DNA of 64,000 bases from Diploptera punctata (GCA_030220185.1 JASPKZ010004953.1:1-64000); one strand, 5' to 3'; positions 22,895 through 35,083 are shown, counted from the stretch's first letter. Program-made: numbers and translations. The notes: generated by a model not told the origin, from the letters alone.

Positions 22895-25800
22895 TAGAGA
22901 GTGTGTCCGGGATTTATAATCCGAAAAATCCGGTCCAAATCCAAATGTCAAAATTTTCGAAACGTTTAAAACTGCTAAAATGCTACCTAGAGGGTGTGCC
23001 TGAGATTTATAATGCACAAAATTCCTGCCTAAATCCAATATTTCAGAATTGAGTTTTTCAGAGTTCTACCCAAAAATGTCAAAAATTTTGAAAACTTCTT
23101 AAACACAATGGTGTCTGGGATATATAATGCAAAAAAAAAAACCTGTCTAAATCCAATTGTACAGAATTGTGTTTTCTATAGCTATCGTCTTGGAATTGTA
23201 TTCCCAAAAATGCCGAAATTTTCGAAAACTGCTAAAATACAATGTAGAGTACCTGTTTGGAATTTATAATAAAAAATGCTGTCTAAATCAGGAATTTCAG
23301 AATTGAGTTTTTCAGGTTTATAGATATTGTATTTTTTTCAAAAATTTCCGAAATTTTGAAAACTGCTAAAATATAATTAGCAATAAATCCTGTCTAAATC
23401 CAAAATACCAGTTGAGTTTTCTAAAGCTATAGTCTTCGTGTTTTTCCCAAAAATGTAAAAATTTTTAAAATTTTGAAAACTGCTAAAATACAAACTATAG
23501 GGTGAGTCCGGGATTTATAATGCAAATAATCTGGTCTAAATCCACATTTTCAGAATTGGGTTTTCTGAGTCTATGTCTTGGAATTTTCTCAAAAATGACA
23601 AAAATTTCGATATTTTCAAAACAGCTAAAATACAATCTAGAGGGTGTGTCCTGGGATTTATAATGAAAAAAATCCAATCTAAATCCAGAATTTCAGAATT
23701 CAGTTTTCCAAGTCTATAGTCTTGGTATCTTTCCCAAAAAAGTGAAAATTTTCAAAAGTATGAAAACTGTTAAAAATTATCTAGAGGTTGTGGCGTGAAT
23801 TATAATCCACAAAATCTGGTCTAAATCCAAAATTTCACAATTTACATTTCCAAGGCTACAGTCTATGTATTTTTCACAAAAAATGTCAATTTTTTCAAAA
23901 TTTTGTAAACTGCTAAGATAGAATCTAGTGACTGTGTCCAGGATTTATAATGTAAAAAATCCAATCTAAATCCAAAATTTCAGAATAGAGTTTTCCAAGG
24001 CAATATTCTTGGTGTCTTTCGCAAAAATATCAAAGTTTTCGAAATTTTGCAAACTGGTAAAATACAATCTAGAGGGTGTGTCCGTGATTTATAATGCAAA
24101 AATTCCAGTATAAATCCAATATTTCAGAACTGAATTTTCCAAGGTTTTGTGTTTTTTCCAAAATTGTCAACATTTTCTACATTTTGAAAAACTGCTAAAA
24201 TACTACCTACAGGGTGTGTCTGGGATTTATAATGCAAAATATCCTGCCAAAATCCAAAATTTCAGAATTGAGTTTTTCAAAGACTATAATCCTTGGTGCC
24301 CTACTGAAAAATGTCAAAGTTTTCAAAACTTTGAAAACTGCTAAAATAAAATCTAGACAATGTATCCAGCATTTATGATGCAAAAAATCCTGTCTAAATC
24401 CAAAAATTCGGAATTGTGTTTTCCTAGGCTATAGTCTGGTAATTTTATTCCCAAAAAGTCAACATTTTTTAAATTTCTAATATAGCTAAAATACACTACA
24501 CAGTATTTGTCCGGGATTTATAATACAAATAATCCAGTCTAAATCCAAAATATGAGAAATGAGTATTTCAAAGTCTATAGTACTTGGTTCTTTACACAAA
24601 AATGTCAAAATTTTCGAAAGTATGAAAATTGCTAAAATAAAATCTAGAGGATTTATAATGTGAAAAATCCGGTCTATTCCAAAATTTCAGAATTCTCTGT
24701 TCCAAGGCTACAGTCTTGGTATTTTTTACAAAAATGTCAAAATTTTCAAACTATTGAAAAGTGCTAAGATACAATATAGAGGGTGTGTCCAAAATTTATA
24801 ATGTAAAAAATCCACTCTAAATCCAAAATTTCAGAATAGAGTTTTCTAAGGCTATTGACTTCGGATTTTTTCCCCAATAATGTAAAAATGTTGAAATATT
24901 GAAAACTCATATAATAGAATCTAGAGTTGTGTCAGGGATTTATAAAGCGAAAAATCTGGCCAAAATCCAAAATTTCAGAATTGACTTTTCCAATGGTATT
25001 TTTCCCAAAAATGTCAATATTTTCAAAATTTTGAAAACTGCTAAGATACAATATAGAGGGTATGTCCGGAATTCATAATGTAAAAAATCCACTCTAAATC
25101 CAAAATTACAGATTAGAGTTTTCTAAAGCTATAGCATTGGGATTTTTTCCCCAATAATGTAAAAATTTTGAAATATTGAAAATTGCTAAAATACATTCTA
25201 GAGGCATATCCGGGATTTATAATGCAAAAAGTCCGCTCTAAATAAAAAATTTCAGAACTGAGTTCTTGAAAATCTGTAGGCCTTGGTGCTCTACCTAAAG
25301 ATATTTTAGACATTTTGAAAACTGCTAAAATACAATCTAGAGTGTGTCCGGAATTTATAATGCAAAAATCTGATCTAAATGGAAAAAATCAGAATTCTGT
25401 TTTCCTAGGCTATAGTCTCGGAATTTTATTCACAAAAATGTCAAAATTTTCGAAATTTTGAAAACTGCAAAAATAAGATGTAGAGTGTGTGTCCACTATT
25501 TATAATACAAACAGTCAGGTCTAAATCCAAATTTCCAGAATTGAGTTTTTCTAAGTCCTTGGTGCTTCACCCAAAAAGGTCAAAATTTTCGAAAGTATGA
25601 AAACTGCTAATATACAATCTACAATGTGTGTCCGGGATTTATAATGCGAAAAATTCGGCCTAAATCCAAAATTTTCTGAATTGACTTTTCCAAGGCTACA
25701 GTCTTGGTATTTTTCTCAAAAAATGTAAAAAATTTTGAAATTTCGAAAAATGCTATAATACAATATAGAAAATGTGTCCGGGATTTATAATGTAAAAAAT

Positions 25801-26215
25801 CTGGTCTAAATCCAAAATTTCATAATAAGTTTTGTTAGGCTAGGGATTTTTTCCCAAAAAATGTCAAAATTTTGAAAACTGCTAAAAAACATTCTAGAGG
25901 GCGTGTCCGAGATATATAATGCAAAATATCCGGGCAGAATCCAAAGTTTCACAATTGAGTTTTCCAAGGCTATAGTCTTCATGTTTTTTTCCGAAAATGT
26001 CAAAATTGTCGAAATTTTTAAAATTGCTAAAATACAGTATAGATGGTGTGTCTGGGATATTTAGTGAAAAAATTCCAGTCTAAATCCAAAATTTCGGAAT
26101 TGAGTTTTCCAAGTTTATAGTCATTGGTGTTTTTCCAGAAATGTCAAAATTTCCAAAATTTTGGAAGAAGCTAAAATACAATCTAAAGAGTGTGTCCGGG
26201 ATTTATAGTACAAAA
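22895..26215. repeat. satellite array, about 24 monomers of 142 bp
   Basis: Each monomer has GTGTCCGGGATTTATAATGC, CTAAATCCAAAATTTCAGAA, a GTTTTCCAAGGCTATAGTCT block and AAATTTTGAAAACTGCTAAA. Starts are spaced 134-147 bases through most of the array and about 92-109 bases in the first few monomers. Divergence between neighbours is substantial. Short ORFs on both strands are by-products of the periodicity. Confidence 0.95.
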
Positions 26216-26366
26216 AATAGGTCTACCATGTGGAAGTGATCACTATTTATTGAATGCAAAAATATTTCCATTCCAAAGTAAAAATGACAGGCTAAATAAA
26301 AGTAAAAATGAAGAGGACAGTTTCCAAGACTTGTCAACAACTCTAGCACCAAGTACTATTGACTTT
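26216..26366 (+). pseudogene. RTE-type endonuclease C-terminal fragment
   Basis: The + strand reads LPCGSDHYLLNAKI, which fits the conserved GSDHxL motif closing the APE-type endonuclease of RTE elements, followed by a Lys/Glu/Asp-rich linker. It is wedged between the satellite array and an inverted monomer. Confidence 0.55.
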
Positions 26367-26552
26367 GAAAAACTCAATTCTGATATTTTGTATTTAGACT
26401 GGATTTTTATGTATTATAAATACCGGACAAATACTGTACATTGTACTTTAGCTATATTCGAAATTTTGAAAATTTTGACTTTTTGGGAATAAAATTCCCA
26501 GACTATAGCCTAGGAAAATACACTGAATTTTTGGATTTAGACAGGATTCTTC
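26367..26552 (-). repeat. inverted satellite monomer
   Basis: A single monomer of the array in opposite orientation (TGGATTTAGACAGGATTCTT at its right end). Confidence 0.85.
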
Positions 26553-27020
26553 CTTGACCTCTTTTTTTTTTTTGTAGCTTTTGGATAGCTTGCAAAATTT
26601 GTTTCAGTGTGCAGGTACCTGACTTCATAGTGTGAATAAAATACTGTCATACAGATAGTTTAAAATTTTATTCCACTTATGAAATTATTTTTTAAAGTAT
26701 GAGAGAAAATATGTAGTTTTACATAAAAAAATACTAAAATATGTAAAAATATGTACTTATGATGAAATATGTAATGATAACTTTTGATATTTGATGAGAA
26801 AGTTCCTAATTCGTGGACTTTTATAATTTTTAGCTGCGTATGAGCAAAGAGAAAGAATATGTAATTACATACGAATCCTAGCCTTACTCATCACATTCAT
26901 TTCGTTCATCTGCCTCTGTAGTGGTGTGTCTGTCGTGGTCAGCCACACCCTTGTCATTCACAGACCTCTATATATAGCGGTTTCTTCTCATCTCATCCCT
27001 CGACCCGACCCTGACTTGGA
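26553..27020. other. no gene recognised
   Basis: A T-run, an AAATATGTA-rich stretch and unassigned sequence. Confidence 0.4.
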
Positions 27021-27140
27021 CACGAATTGAGGATATTATTATAAATTATACAGGAATAATTGGAAAACATTATTTGGTATAGCAATATATGGAGATGTTA
27101 TGTATGCATAATCATGACCTCCTTGTTCGATGGTGCCATT
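27021..27140 (+). mobile_element. degenerate RTE1 3' end
   Basis: TTATACAGGAATAATTGGAA and the following bases are a diverged copy of the last 110 bases of RTE1. The tail repeat is lost. Confidence 0.6.
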
Positions 27141-27366
27141 AATTTCAAGACAACACAAAACAAGTTGGTTTCCAATGTCCTTCATTTTTTTTTCAAAACT
27201 GTCCCTTTCATTGAATATTTTAATAATAAATTCTAATCTTTCTACCTTCCAAATCAAGATATTGTAATTGATGAATCATTATGGTTATGGAGGGGCAAAC
27301 AATTCCCTCCACTTAAAACTGCCAAATTTGATTTTAAAAACTTATGAATTGTGTGAATCTAGAACT

Positions 27367-27672
27367 GGGTATGTGGTCTCGAGGTAGCGTGCTGCCTTGT
27401 CACGCAGCTGATCGAGATTTGATTCCCAGTCAGGAGAGGCTTCTTGGGTGAGTTTTTTTCGGGTTTTCCTGACCTGTATGACAAATGTCAGGAAGTTTTA
27501 GGGCCCCGACGGTACCCGAAAATCATCTGGTCATCATCATCATCTTTATCATTCACCGGTGTTGAAGCAACGGGAAGCTACCACACCTATAATTCCCTAG
27601 TAAAGCTACAAAGCATAGAATGAAAATGCTATGATTGCAGTGAAAGACCTGTCCTTGGGTACAACACTATAG
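27367..27672 (+). mobile_element. SINE-C copy 1
   Basis: A tRNA-like head (GTGGTCTCGAGGTAGCGTGC, B box-like GATTTGATTCCC) is followed by TTCACCGGTGTTGAAGCAAC and GTGAAAGACCTG. Other copies: 35316-35467 (truncated) and 58877-59172. Confidence 0.8.
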
Positions 27673-27869
27673 AATAGAATAGAATGTTCATTCATTGTTT
27701 ACGTTCTATTAATCACAATTTGATATATATCTAAAATAAGTTACTGGGTGAGTAGAGTTGAAAAATACTACCGCACAGGGGTACTGCATGGATTTTTAAA
27801 TGACCGCACAGAAGGGAGGAAACCGGTCTCGTATATGTACAGCAAACCACGCTGAGGGGTTAAATATGA

Positions 27870-28509
27870 GATTTCACTATTTGTGCTTTGCATATTGGTT
27901 TAGTGATTTTGTCATCTTTGTGCATAGTTCGATATGGTAGCGTTGACATGTTTTGTTACACAATATACACTCGCATGATTGGTTTGGTTCATGATATGTT
28001 GTGGTCTTGCAGATGAGATGGTGAAACCCATGGATTGCCATCTTGTTATTACGTGTCGCAATTTGAAGTTTGCTCTTGTGCATTCTCAGTCTATCATTGC
28101 TCCTGTGGCGTAGAATTCTGTTGGAGTTTCTTCTCTTTTCTTCCTAAGTTTTGTTAAAAGTTGGTTCGAAGCTTTTGTACTAGGCAAGATCAATTTTGTC
28201 CTTAGGTCTTCAATGAGAAAGGTCTCCCTTGCGAGCAAATATACAAGTCTGGAATGCATGTTCTTGCAGACTCCAATCGCCTTCTTCAAGTAAGTGGCTT
28301 TTATTTTTTATAGTGTTTCTAGGTCAGTCACTGTTAGATGCTCTCCGATTATTTCTATCCCGTAAGTTAGTATTGGGATTATTTTTGTTTTGAATAGTGC
28401 CATTGCCGTTTTCATCTCAGAGGTGTGATATTTTTTATATCGTGCATTGCTCTCACTGCTTCTATTGCTCTTTTAGTGATGTGCTTTGTGTAGCATTTTG
28501 CAGTGGGTT
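27870..28509 (-). pseudogene. non-LTR retrotransposon ORF, C-terminal half
   Basis: The minus strand encodes ILTYGIEI-like sequence and then KKAIGVCKNMHSRLVYLLAR and further coding to about 27880, with a few stops. It is the downstream half of the reverse transcriptase ORF interrupted at 28510. Confidence 0.75.
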
Positions 28510-28519
28510 GTAATGTCAT

Positions 28520-29246
28520 TTATGTATTAAATTTGGGAATTTTTAACATTATGAAGTTCAATTAATAAGAATTAAATGAATCATGATTTCTTCTTACCTC
28601 ATACTTCTATGTTTTTTAAACACAGCACTGCAGTATCGGCGACCCATTGTTGTCATCGTCAGCTGTTTTCACGACTGTCAATTCTTTCTTCTGCCGGTAA
28701 TCATCCAAACTGCCATCTGGTGTTCTTTTGAAGGAATTACTCTCCAAACTGCCATCTGGTGTTCGTTTGAATGAATCATTTTCTAAACTGCCATTTGTTG
28801 TATTTTTTAAGAACTTTGTAATCAAGCTCGGTTCGTTCGCAATCTCAAAGTTCATGGTTCTAGTATGGTTTTTTTTAATATATATTTTTTCCCAAACTGT
28901 TAAATCCAAAGGTTTAGATAGATGTTTCAAAAGTTTTGCTTCTTTTTTCAATCCGAGGATGCTCTAATAAACTATGTGCTGCTATAGCTGATTTTTCAAT
29001 TTCTCCATTCTTTATGTTTCTGAAGTGTTCTTTTTTACGAGTTTCCAAGTTCCTTTTTGTTTTTCCTATATATATCTTGTTGCAATCTTTGCAATCAATA
29101 TGATAAATTCCAGATTTTTTGTTGTCTGGGGTGTTACATTTATTATTAGTTAACAGAAGATTACCCAGGCTGAATTTGTTAATTGGAGCTAATGTTACAT
29201 TAAATTTTCTGAAATTTTTTTGAAACTTATTATGAACTTCAGGATG
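28520..29246 (-). mobile_element. PLE-A insertion with GIY-YIG remains, 10-bp TSD
   Basis: Flanked by GTAATGTCAT at 28510-28519 and 29247-29256. The minus strand encodes, with some breaks, FRKFNVTLAPINKFSLGNLL, then SGIYHIDCKDCNKIYIGKTK, the GIY-YIG endonuclease of Penelope-like elements including its CxxC pair. Near the 3' end a 13-residue unit (TPDGSLENDSFKR type) is present three times. The 3' terminus is the shared CTTCATAATGTTAAAAATTC type. Not a foldback; this is a simple 5'-truncated copy. Confidence 0.88.
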
Positions 29247-29256
29247 GTAATGTCAT

Positions 29257-29760
29257 GCCTAGATATTTGTAGTCTGATACAATTTGCAATGCTCTATTCT
29301 GTATGATGATTTGTGCTATTTCCGTTATTCTTCTGCCATTTCTGAAAATCATCATTTCGGTCTTTTCTACATTTATTTCAAATTTATGTTCATTGCACCA
29401 TTCCTCCGTGATGTTTATTGCTTCATGTAATTTTGTAAGAGCTTTTGACCCTATTACAATGTCGTCCGCATATGCATATGAGATTATTCCCTCCTTTTAA
29501 GTTATTATTTCTTCTGATGCCAAGATAAACAGTGGGGGGGCTTAGAGGATCCCCTTGTAGAACCCCATTCGTTTGAAGTATCGGCTCTAAGATTGAGCGG
29601 TTGTCTGAAATCTTTATTTCATTCCATCTTAATATCAATTTTATGGTTTTGGTCCAGATGTTGTATTTACCTAGAATTTCCTCAAGTTTTTTTTTTTTAC
29701 GAGGTGTCTATGTAGTCGATAGCTTTGATGAAGTCTATAAATACAGTACGGTATCAGAAT
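29257..29760 (-). pseudogene. non-LTR reverse transcriptase, N-terminal half
   Basis: The minus strand shows ISYAYADDIVIGSKALTKL with the YADD catalytic box, then KFEINVEKTEMM and VSDYKYLGMTL. The last continues directly into the 28509 end once the PLE is removed. The upstream part (DFIKAIDYID-like) decays near 29740. Confidence 0.8.
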
Positions 29761-29764
29761 ACAT

Positions 29765-30140
29765 TTCCCCAGAGATGGATAGGAAGGGGGGGGGGTTAAA
29801 AATGGCCACCACAATCCACAGACATAATGCCCTTAGACTTTTTCTTGTGGAGTTATGTGAACTAACTTGTGGACAGTGTTCATATCAATGACATTGACCA
29901 TTTAAAAGATAAGCTGTTGATTCCATTACATATGACGTCTTTACACGTGTGTGAGATGAAGCAGTCTATCATTTTGATGTGTGTAGAGCAACAAATGGAA
30001 GCCACATCTAATTTCGCTAAACAGTATGCAAACTTGGAGAGTTTTTCTTTCATTTGGTCATGGTTTGACATTTTTATCTTGAGTAATTTATTTTCTGTGA
30101 CTGGTTACAACTGTACTATGACTTTATGGACACACTGTAT
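29765..30140 (+). pseudogene. rosa/mariner-like transposase C-terminus
   Basis: In shifting frames the + strand reads WPPQSTDIMPLDFFLWSYVN, the third catalytic Asp region, then HINDIDHLKDKL and VCEMKQSIILMCVEQQMEA, fitting the end of rosa/maT-type transposases. It closes with TTTATGGACACACTGTAT, a likely terminal repeat. The 5' half is missing. Confidence 0.7.
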
Positions 30141-30184
30141 TAAGTAATTATTTTGCAATGCTTCTAGGTTGACGGCTTTAACGG

Positions 30185-30352
30185 CTTAAACACTGATATG
30201 CTGACCACATCTCATCCCTAAACTAGCTGCATGATAATCAACATCCACTTCCGTGGTTACCATTTGTGAATGTGTGGCCAGCAGTCGGATAATAGACCAA
30301 GGACCTTTCTGGGCCTGTCGTGCCATTAGTGGCCGTACAGTGTCATTATAAT
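30185..30352 (+). mobile_element. SINE-A tail, degenerate
   Basis: Contains CTGACCACATCTCATCCCTA and GTGAATGTGTGGCCAGCAGT, matching the 3' half of SINE-A. No head. Confidence 0.6.
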
Positions 30353-30479
30353 ATTACAATTACATATAATATGAACATAGTAGAAGAATAATCCTTGATA
30401 TGAATATATCATATAAATATTATTAAATTGTCACAGTCTATTTGATTCATTATTTTTCACAACCAAATACGAATTAATC

Positions 30480-30700
30480 GTTGAAATGGCCATGAAATAA
30501 GTTACTCTTTTCGACACTTGGTGCGCCATTATAGCTTCATCTGTCAAACGGGTATATTTTCTATTGTAATGTTATTTTGAAGACGGCGAAGTTTTGGAGA
30601 TTTTTATATACATTTCGGTTGCGTGTACTATTGGTAATTATTATTATTTATGGTCATAATATTCGACCAGTGGTGTAGTAATAGTAATCCGTCATCTAAA
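30480..30700 (+). promoter_or_regulatory. candidate first exon or promoter of SCOC (weak)
   Basis: This lies in the longest stretch without recognisable transposon sequence (30.4-31.5 kb) upstream of the SCOC coding exons. A good donor, AAAGTAAGT, occurs at 30698-30706. SCOC needs a non-coding upstream exon because its ATG exon is preceded by an acceptor. No TATA box or ORF defines a start, so this is a position to test, not a gene model. Confidence 0.22.
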
Positions 30701-31500
30701 GTAAGTTGAACGAAATTTCCATAATAGTTAAGTTGACGTGATAATTTCACGTCATTTTTGTCTCGCCAATCAATAAACAGAAGTACATACCGTACTTTCA
30801 ATGTTATTGAGTATTTGACATTTGATTTTTTTGTATATCTTTACTAATTCAATTCATTGCTTGTTCAAGTCGACAGCGGTAAATAATTGGAACATTTTTC
30901 TTCAAGCTTAATTTGTGTAAGAATATTGTACACTGTATACGTTGCAATTTTGATTATTTATCGTGTTATTTATTTTGATGTTTTTAAGATCCATTTACCG
31001 CTTTACTATGAATGAAAGCCAAAAATATTTATGTTAAATATTATTGTTGTTTTATGATATGTACAAAAACAAATGCCATTGGCCGAGAAGAAAGAGCCAA
31101 AAGACAAAACTTATAGATTTTAATGTTATTTTGTGAGAAAATAAATATTTACGTATGAAATCTAACCTTCATTTAACTTAATTTTAAAAACCTAATAAAA
31201 ATAACTCAAAGTTACCATTATGTAGGCCTAATGCACAATTTTTTTAAGTCTGAGGTAGACAGCTCTGTTACCTTGAACTATTCAGTGAGCTTGGTAAAAA
31301 CTGGGATTAGGCATTGGTGTTAGATAAAAAAGCTAAAAACTGTCAGATTATTATGTTTCTTATTTCTTTATAGCCTAATGAAAGGTTAGGTTTCCTAACC
31401 AATGACCGAAAAATTACTAATGTATTAAATATGTTCATATTGCTTAGATAATCACCACATCCTAAAAAATGTGTTGGAAGTATCATATTAATTTAGGTTA
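30701..31500. other. no gene recognised; low repeat content
   Basis: AT-rich, no long ORF and no similarity to other parts of the window. Possibly the first intron of SCOC. Confidence 0.4.
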
Positions 31501-31504
31501 TATT

Positions 31505-31697
31505 TAAATTAATGTTGGGAAGTTAACATTATGAGGTTATATCATTAATAACGAGTGGAGAACATATTTTTAATAACTGGAGTCATGACTGAAGATGAAT
31601 GAAAATTCGTTTGAAACCAATGGTCTCAAAGAAATTTGACATTGTATGAGGCGAGTTATTAAAAATATGTTCTCCACTCACTATTAATTAATTTAGG
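31505..31697 (+). mobile_element. PLE-F foldback
   Basis: GTGGAGAACATATTTTTAAT near 31557 pairs with ATTAAAAATATGTTCTCCAC near 31657. The left flank TTGGGAAGTTAACATTATGA is the PLE terminus in reverse. The same family recurs at 63083-63270. Confidence 0.75.
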
Positions 31698-31852
31698 TTA
31701 TTTACTAGATGACATAGCTGAATCATTCACTTTGGCAAACATTTAAGATGAATGATTTCCATACTAATGTTAGCATCAGCCTTCCATTGTGTCATTTTGA
31801 AGGAATTTCAGTATGGCTACCTCGTTCAGCATTTTTATATAATTTGCTTTTT

Positions 31853-32142
31853 ATACGCCGTAGCGTAATGGTTAAGGCACTGCGTTACAAGCTGGAAGGT
31901 TGAGGGTTCAAGTCCCGGTGGGGTCAGGAATTTTAAACTGACCCAAACCTTCTGGCGGCACTATGGCCCTGGGGTCGACTCAGCCTCTAACGGAAATGAG
32001 TACCAGACACTTGTTCTGGGGCTAAAGGTGGCCGTCACGCAGGGCTGACATAAAGTGCCGATTGTCCAGAAAAAGTGAGAGCCTTAACCTCCCACTACCT
32101 CAAGGGCCTCTCGAGGCCTGTCGTGGGATCACTTTACTTTAC
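31853..32142 (+). mobile_element. SINE-B copy 1
   Basis: A tRNA-like head (GCCGTAGCGTAATGGTTAAG, B box GGTTCAAGTCCC) is followed by GGTCGACTCAGCCTCTAACG and a TTTACTTTACT end. Six copies occur in the window. Confidence 0.9.
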
Positions 32143-32273
32143 TGTAATATTTAACGTATTTTGACACTAACAATTTAGATCTCATTTTGGTTAGTTTTAA
32201 ATATTGGTTAGTTAGTCTTAAATTTAAAAATATAACACAATTCACACTAACTTAAAATTTGTCAGTCTTTGTA

Positions 32274-32555
32274 AAGGTAAAGTGATCCCACAGGAGGCCC
32301 TTGGGGTAGTAGGAGGTTAATGCTCCCACTTTTTCCGGACAATTGGGACTTGTTGTCAGCCCTGCGTGACAACCACCTTTACCCCCAGAACAAGTACTGG
32401 GTACTCATTTCCATTAGAGGCTGAATCGACCCCAGGGCCATAGTGCTGCCAGAAGGTTTGGGTCAGTTTAAAAATCCTGATCCCACTGGGACTCGAACCC
32501 TCGATCTTCCAGCTTGTAGTGCAGTGCCTTAACCACTATGCTACGGCGTACCCCT
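32274..32555 (-). mobile_element. SINE-B copy 2
   Basis: Reverse orientation, about 130 bases from copy 1, together forming an inverted pair. Head at the right end (GCTACGGCGTA). Confidence 0.88.
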
Positions 32556-32775
32556 ATTAATTAGGTGAATTCCTAATGAGTCTTGTAGCCGACTGGAAAA
32601 ATGCCAATTTTTAACATTTATTAAAATTTGATGTTGCTTATAACAATGGGTAACACACTAAAAATAATGAAAACAATTTACACTGTTTTTACGTGGTAGT
32701 AGTCCATGTAACAAACAAAAATTGACTTTTCTACAGTTTCACAAAATTTATGTAACTTTCTTATATTAAAAAATT

Positions 32776-33320
32776 CAGGAAAACTGCACTTAAACTAGCG
32801 TGAAATATTTTCAAAGTCCTATAGAACAACAGTGCACATGCACCAGAGTTTATAGAGCCAGTGATAACCCACAATCGAACCACATATCGATTATCATCCT
32901 CAATTACTATCCGTTGCTATGAAGTTTAAATGACCAATATTTGCAATAAATCCCCAAATGTATGTTAAAAAAATATATTAATAATATTAAAATTACTAAA
33001 CCTTTATTAAAAATGGGTGTACACTTACTTATCACTCCCTAATGCTGATCCAACCAGCGATAACCCAAATCCGCTATAGAAAAATCATAGACTAAGTAAT
33101 ATACTCTATGGAGAAAATAGCAGTTATCATCACAACATTGTCTAACAGTGTCGTAATGTTACAGTGTTTTGCATATTTAAATAAATACTTAAAAATTGTA
33201 AAATAATGTTATAAAATTATTTGCAAAACATTTAAAATATTACAAAATTTTAATAATACACAAGAAGATCTACAGTTTACAAGAATAAACCGAAGTTCAG
33301 GGGAAAGGTAATGTTGAGCC
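32776..33320. mobile_element. TIR element, second full-length copy
   Basis: Starts AACTGCACTTAAACTAGCG and follows 8617-9157 throughout, including CACATATCGATTATCATCCT. The right end is more diverged. Confidence 0.65.
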
Positions 33321-33514
33321 ATGTGGTATTTTCTTAAGATGTTTACTTCACATTTACACATATTGGTTTTAATTTAAAAAGAGCTAACCAAAATAATTAT
33401 CTAAATCTTTTGTTATTTTTGTAATACATATCAGCAGTGGTACATTTTTTTGGCGGACACAATTCTACACTTACATCCTTATGCCACTGATGCACTAAAC
33501 ACTTGTAAACACAT

Positions 33515-33768
33515 TTCGTATTGGTTTTCCTACAAGAAGCTTCCATACACATCTTTCATTCCCTATTCGTGCCACATGTCCTCCCATTGCAGTCTACGAG
33601 ACTTAACTGTTTTTATTATATCTGGCTTCCTATAAAGACCATATAGTTCACTGTTAAGTAGTCTTCTCTATTCACCTGTCTGTTCATCTCTCTTTGGTCG
33701 AAAAATTTTCATAAGAACTTTATTCTCAAATACTTGTAACCTCCTTTCCTCCCTTAAATACAGATTAA
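33515..33768 (-). mobile_element. RTE1 internal fragment
   Basis: Contains the reverse complement of the RTE1 segment encoding RLRWAGHVARM and KIFGPKRDEQ (CTGTCTGTTCATCTCTCTTT). Neither the 3' tail nor the 5' part is present. Confidence 0.75.
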
Positions 33769-33981
33769 GTTTGTATAGGAAATTATATCTTTGTAGTTAA
33801 GGGATTACTTTCTTAGCTCAAATTATTTATATTATCTTATTTATTTATTACTTATGTTAATACTATTTTATTTAGACTAAAACCTTTCATAGCACATTTT
33901 CATGTAATAAATATGGAATCTAATTGATCATATTCACATGATCTGTAAAAACCAAGCAATGTATAGTTTGATTTATATATG

Positions 33982-35083
33982 TACAGATGGATTCTTTACT
34001 CTAAAACTACTATTACAAAAGCACAAGGAATTCAATATAGAAACTCATATCGCCTTCGTTGACTTCATAAAGGCTTTTGATAAAGTAGACAGAAATATAT
34101 TACTACAAATTTTAGCTGATGATAACGTTCCACAACAATATATTACTAATATCTTCAACATCTATAAAGATAATGAAATCTCTATTAAACAAGATGGCAA
34201 ATTATCTTCTTGGGGAAAGATCAACACTGGAGTAAGACAGGGATGTGGACTTTCACCGGTGCTTTTCATTATATACATGAATAAATTAATAAATGACTGG
34301 AGGAAAACACAACGAGGATATATACCCATCAATAGGAACCTCAAACTCGATGCTATTCTTTTTGCAGACGATTTAGCTCTTCTGGCACTTTCTGAAAATG
34401 ATTTGCAACAATCAATTTATAATTTACAAAAAATAGGTGCCAAATTTAATATGGAAATATCAATTAACAAAACTAAAATTATGGCATTTCATGGGAAGGA
34501 CCCCATACAAAGTAAAATCTGTCTCCAGAATAAAATTTTAGAGAGATCTAATCAATTTAAATATCTTGGATATTATCTCTCTATCTGGGATGAAAAGGAT
34601 ATCCCTGAAAAAGTTACTAGTTATAATAAAAGTTTAGGAATTATTAATCAAGTTATGAAACCATCCCTTGTACAAAAAAACACCAGATTACGTTTATATA
34701 ACACTTTGGCTAGACCAGTGTTGACCTATGGTAGTGAAGCATGGACACTAAAAAAACAACATGAAAGCAGAATAACGGCTTGTGAAATGAGATTCATGCG
34801 CAGAACAGCGGGTTACACCAGATGGGATCGGAAAAGGAACACCGATATCTTAAAAGAATTGAAGACTATGCCAATTTTGGAATATATTAAACAGTACCAA
34901 CTAAATTGGAAACACCATCTTGAAAGAATGAGTTCAAATCGGATCCCCAAAGCTGTTTATAATTATATACCAAGAGGACGAAGATCACTGGGCCGTCCTA
35001 TGAAACGCTGGAGGGAAAATTTTCTATAGGATCGTAACAGGCCTTGGTCTAATACTTGGAAGGAAGAAGAAGAAGAAGAAGAA
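33982..35083 (+). mobile_element. RTE2 retrotransposon, 5'-truncated, 12-bp TSD, uninterrupted RT frame
   Basis: GATTTATATATG flanks it at 33970-33981 and 35084-35095. From the insertion boundary to the stop at 35029 the frame is open for about 348 codons. Motifs in order: VDFIKAFDKVDRN, GVRQGCGLSPVLF, LFADDLALLA (catalytic FADD), INKTKIMAF, FKYLGYYLS, LTYGSEAWTL and the basic tail GRRSLGRPMKRWRE. A short 3' UTR ends in a GAA repeat. The endonuclease is missing. In the reported 363-codon ORF the first 15 residues come from flanking DNA. Confidence 0.93.

Noticed and set aside
22895..26215. CRISPR-like array
   Set aside because: Monomers of about 142 bases vary along their whole length; there are no short identical repeats with unique spacers, and the genome is eukaryotic.
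28583..28967. Plus-strand ORFs of 63 and 79 codons
   Set aside because: They are antisense to the PLE-A coding strand.
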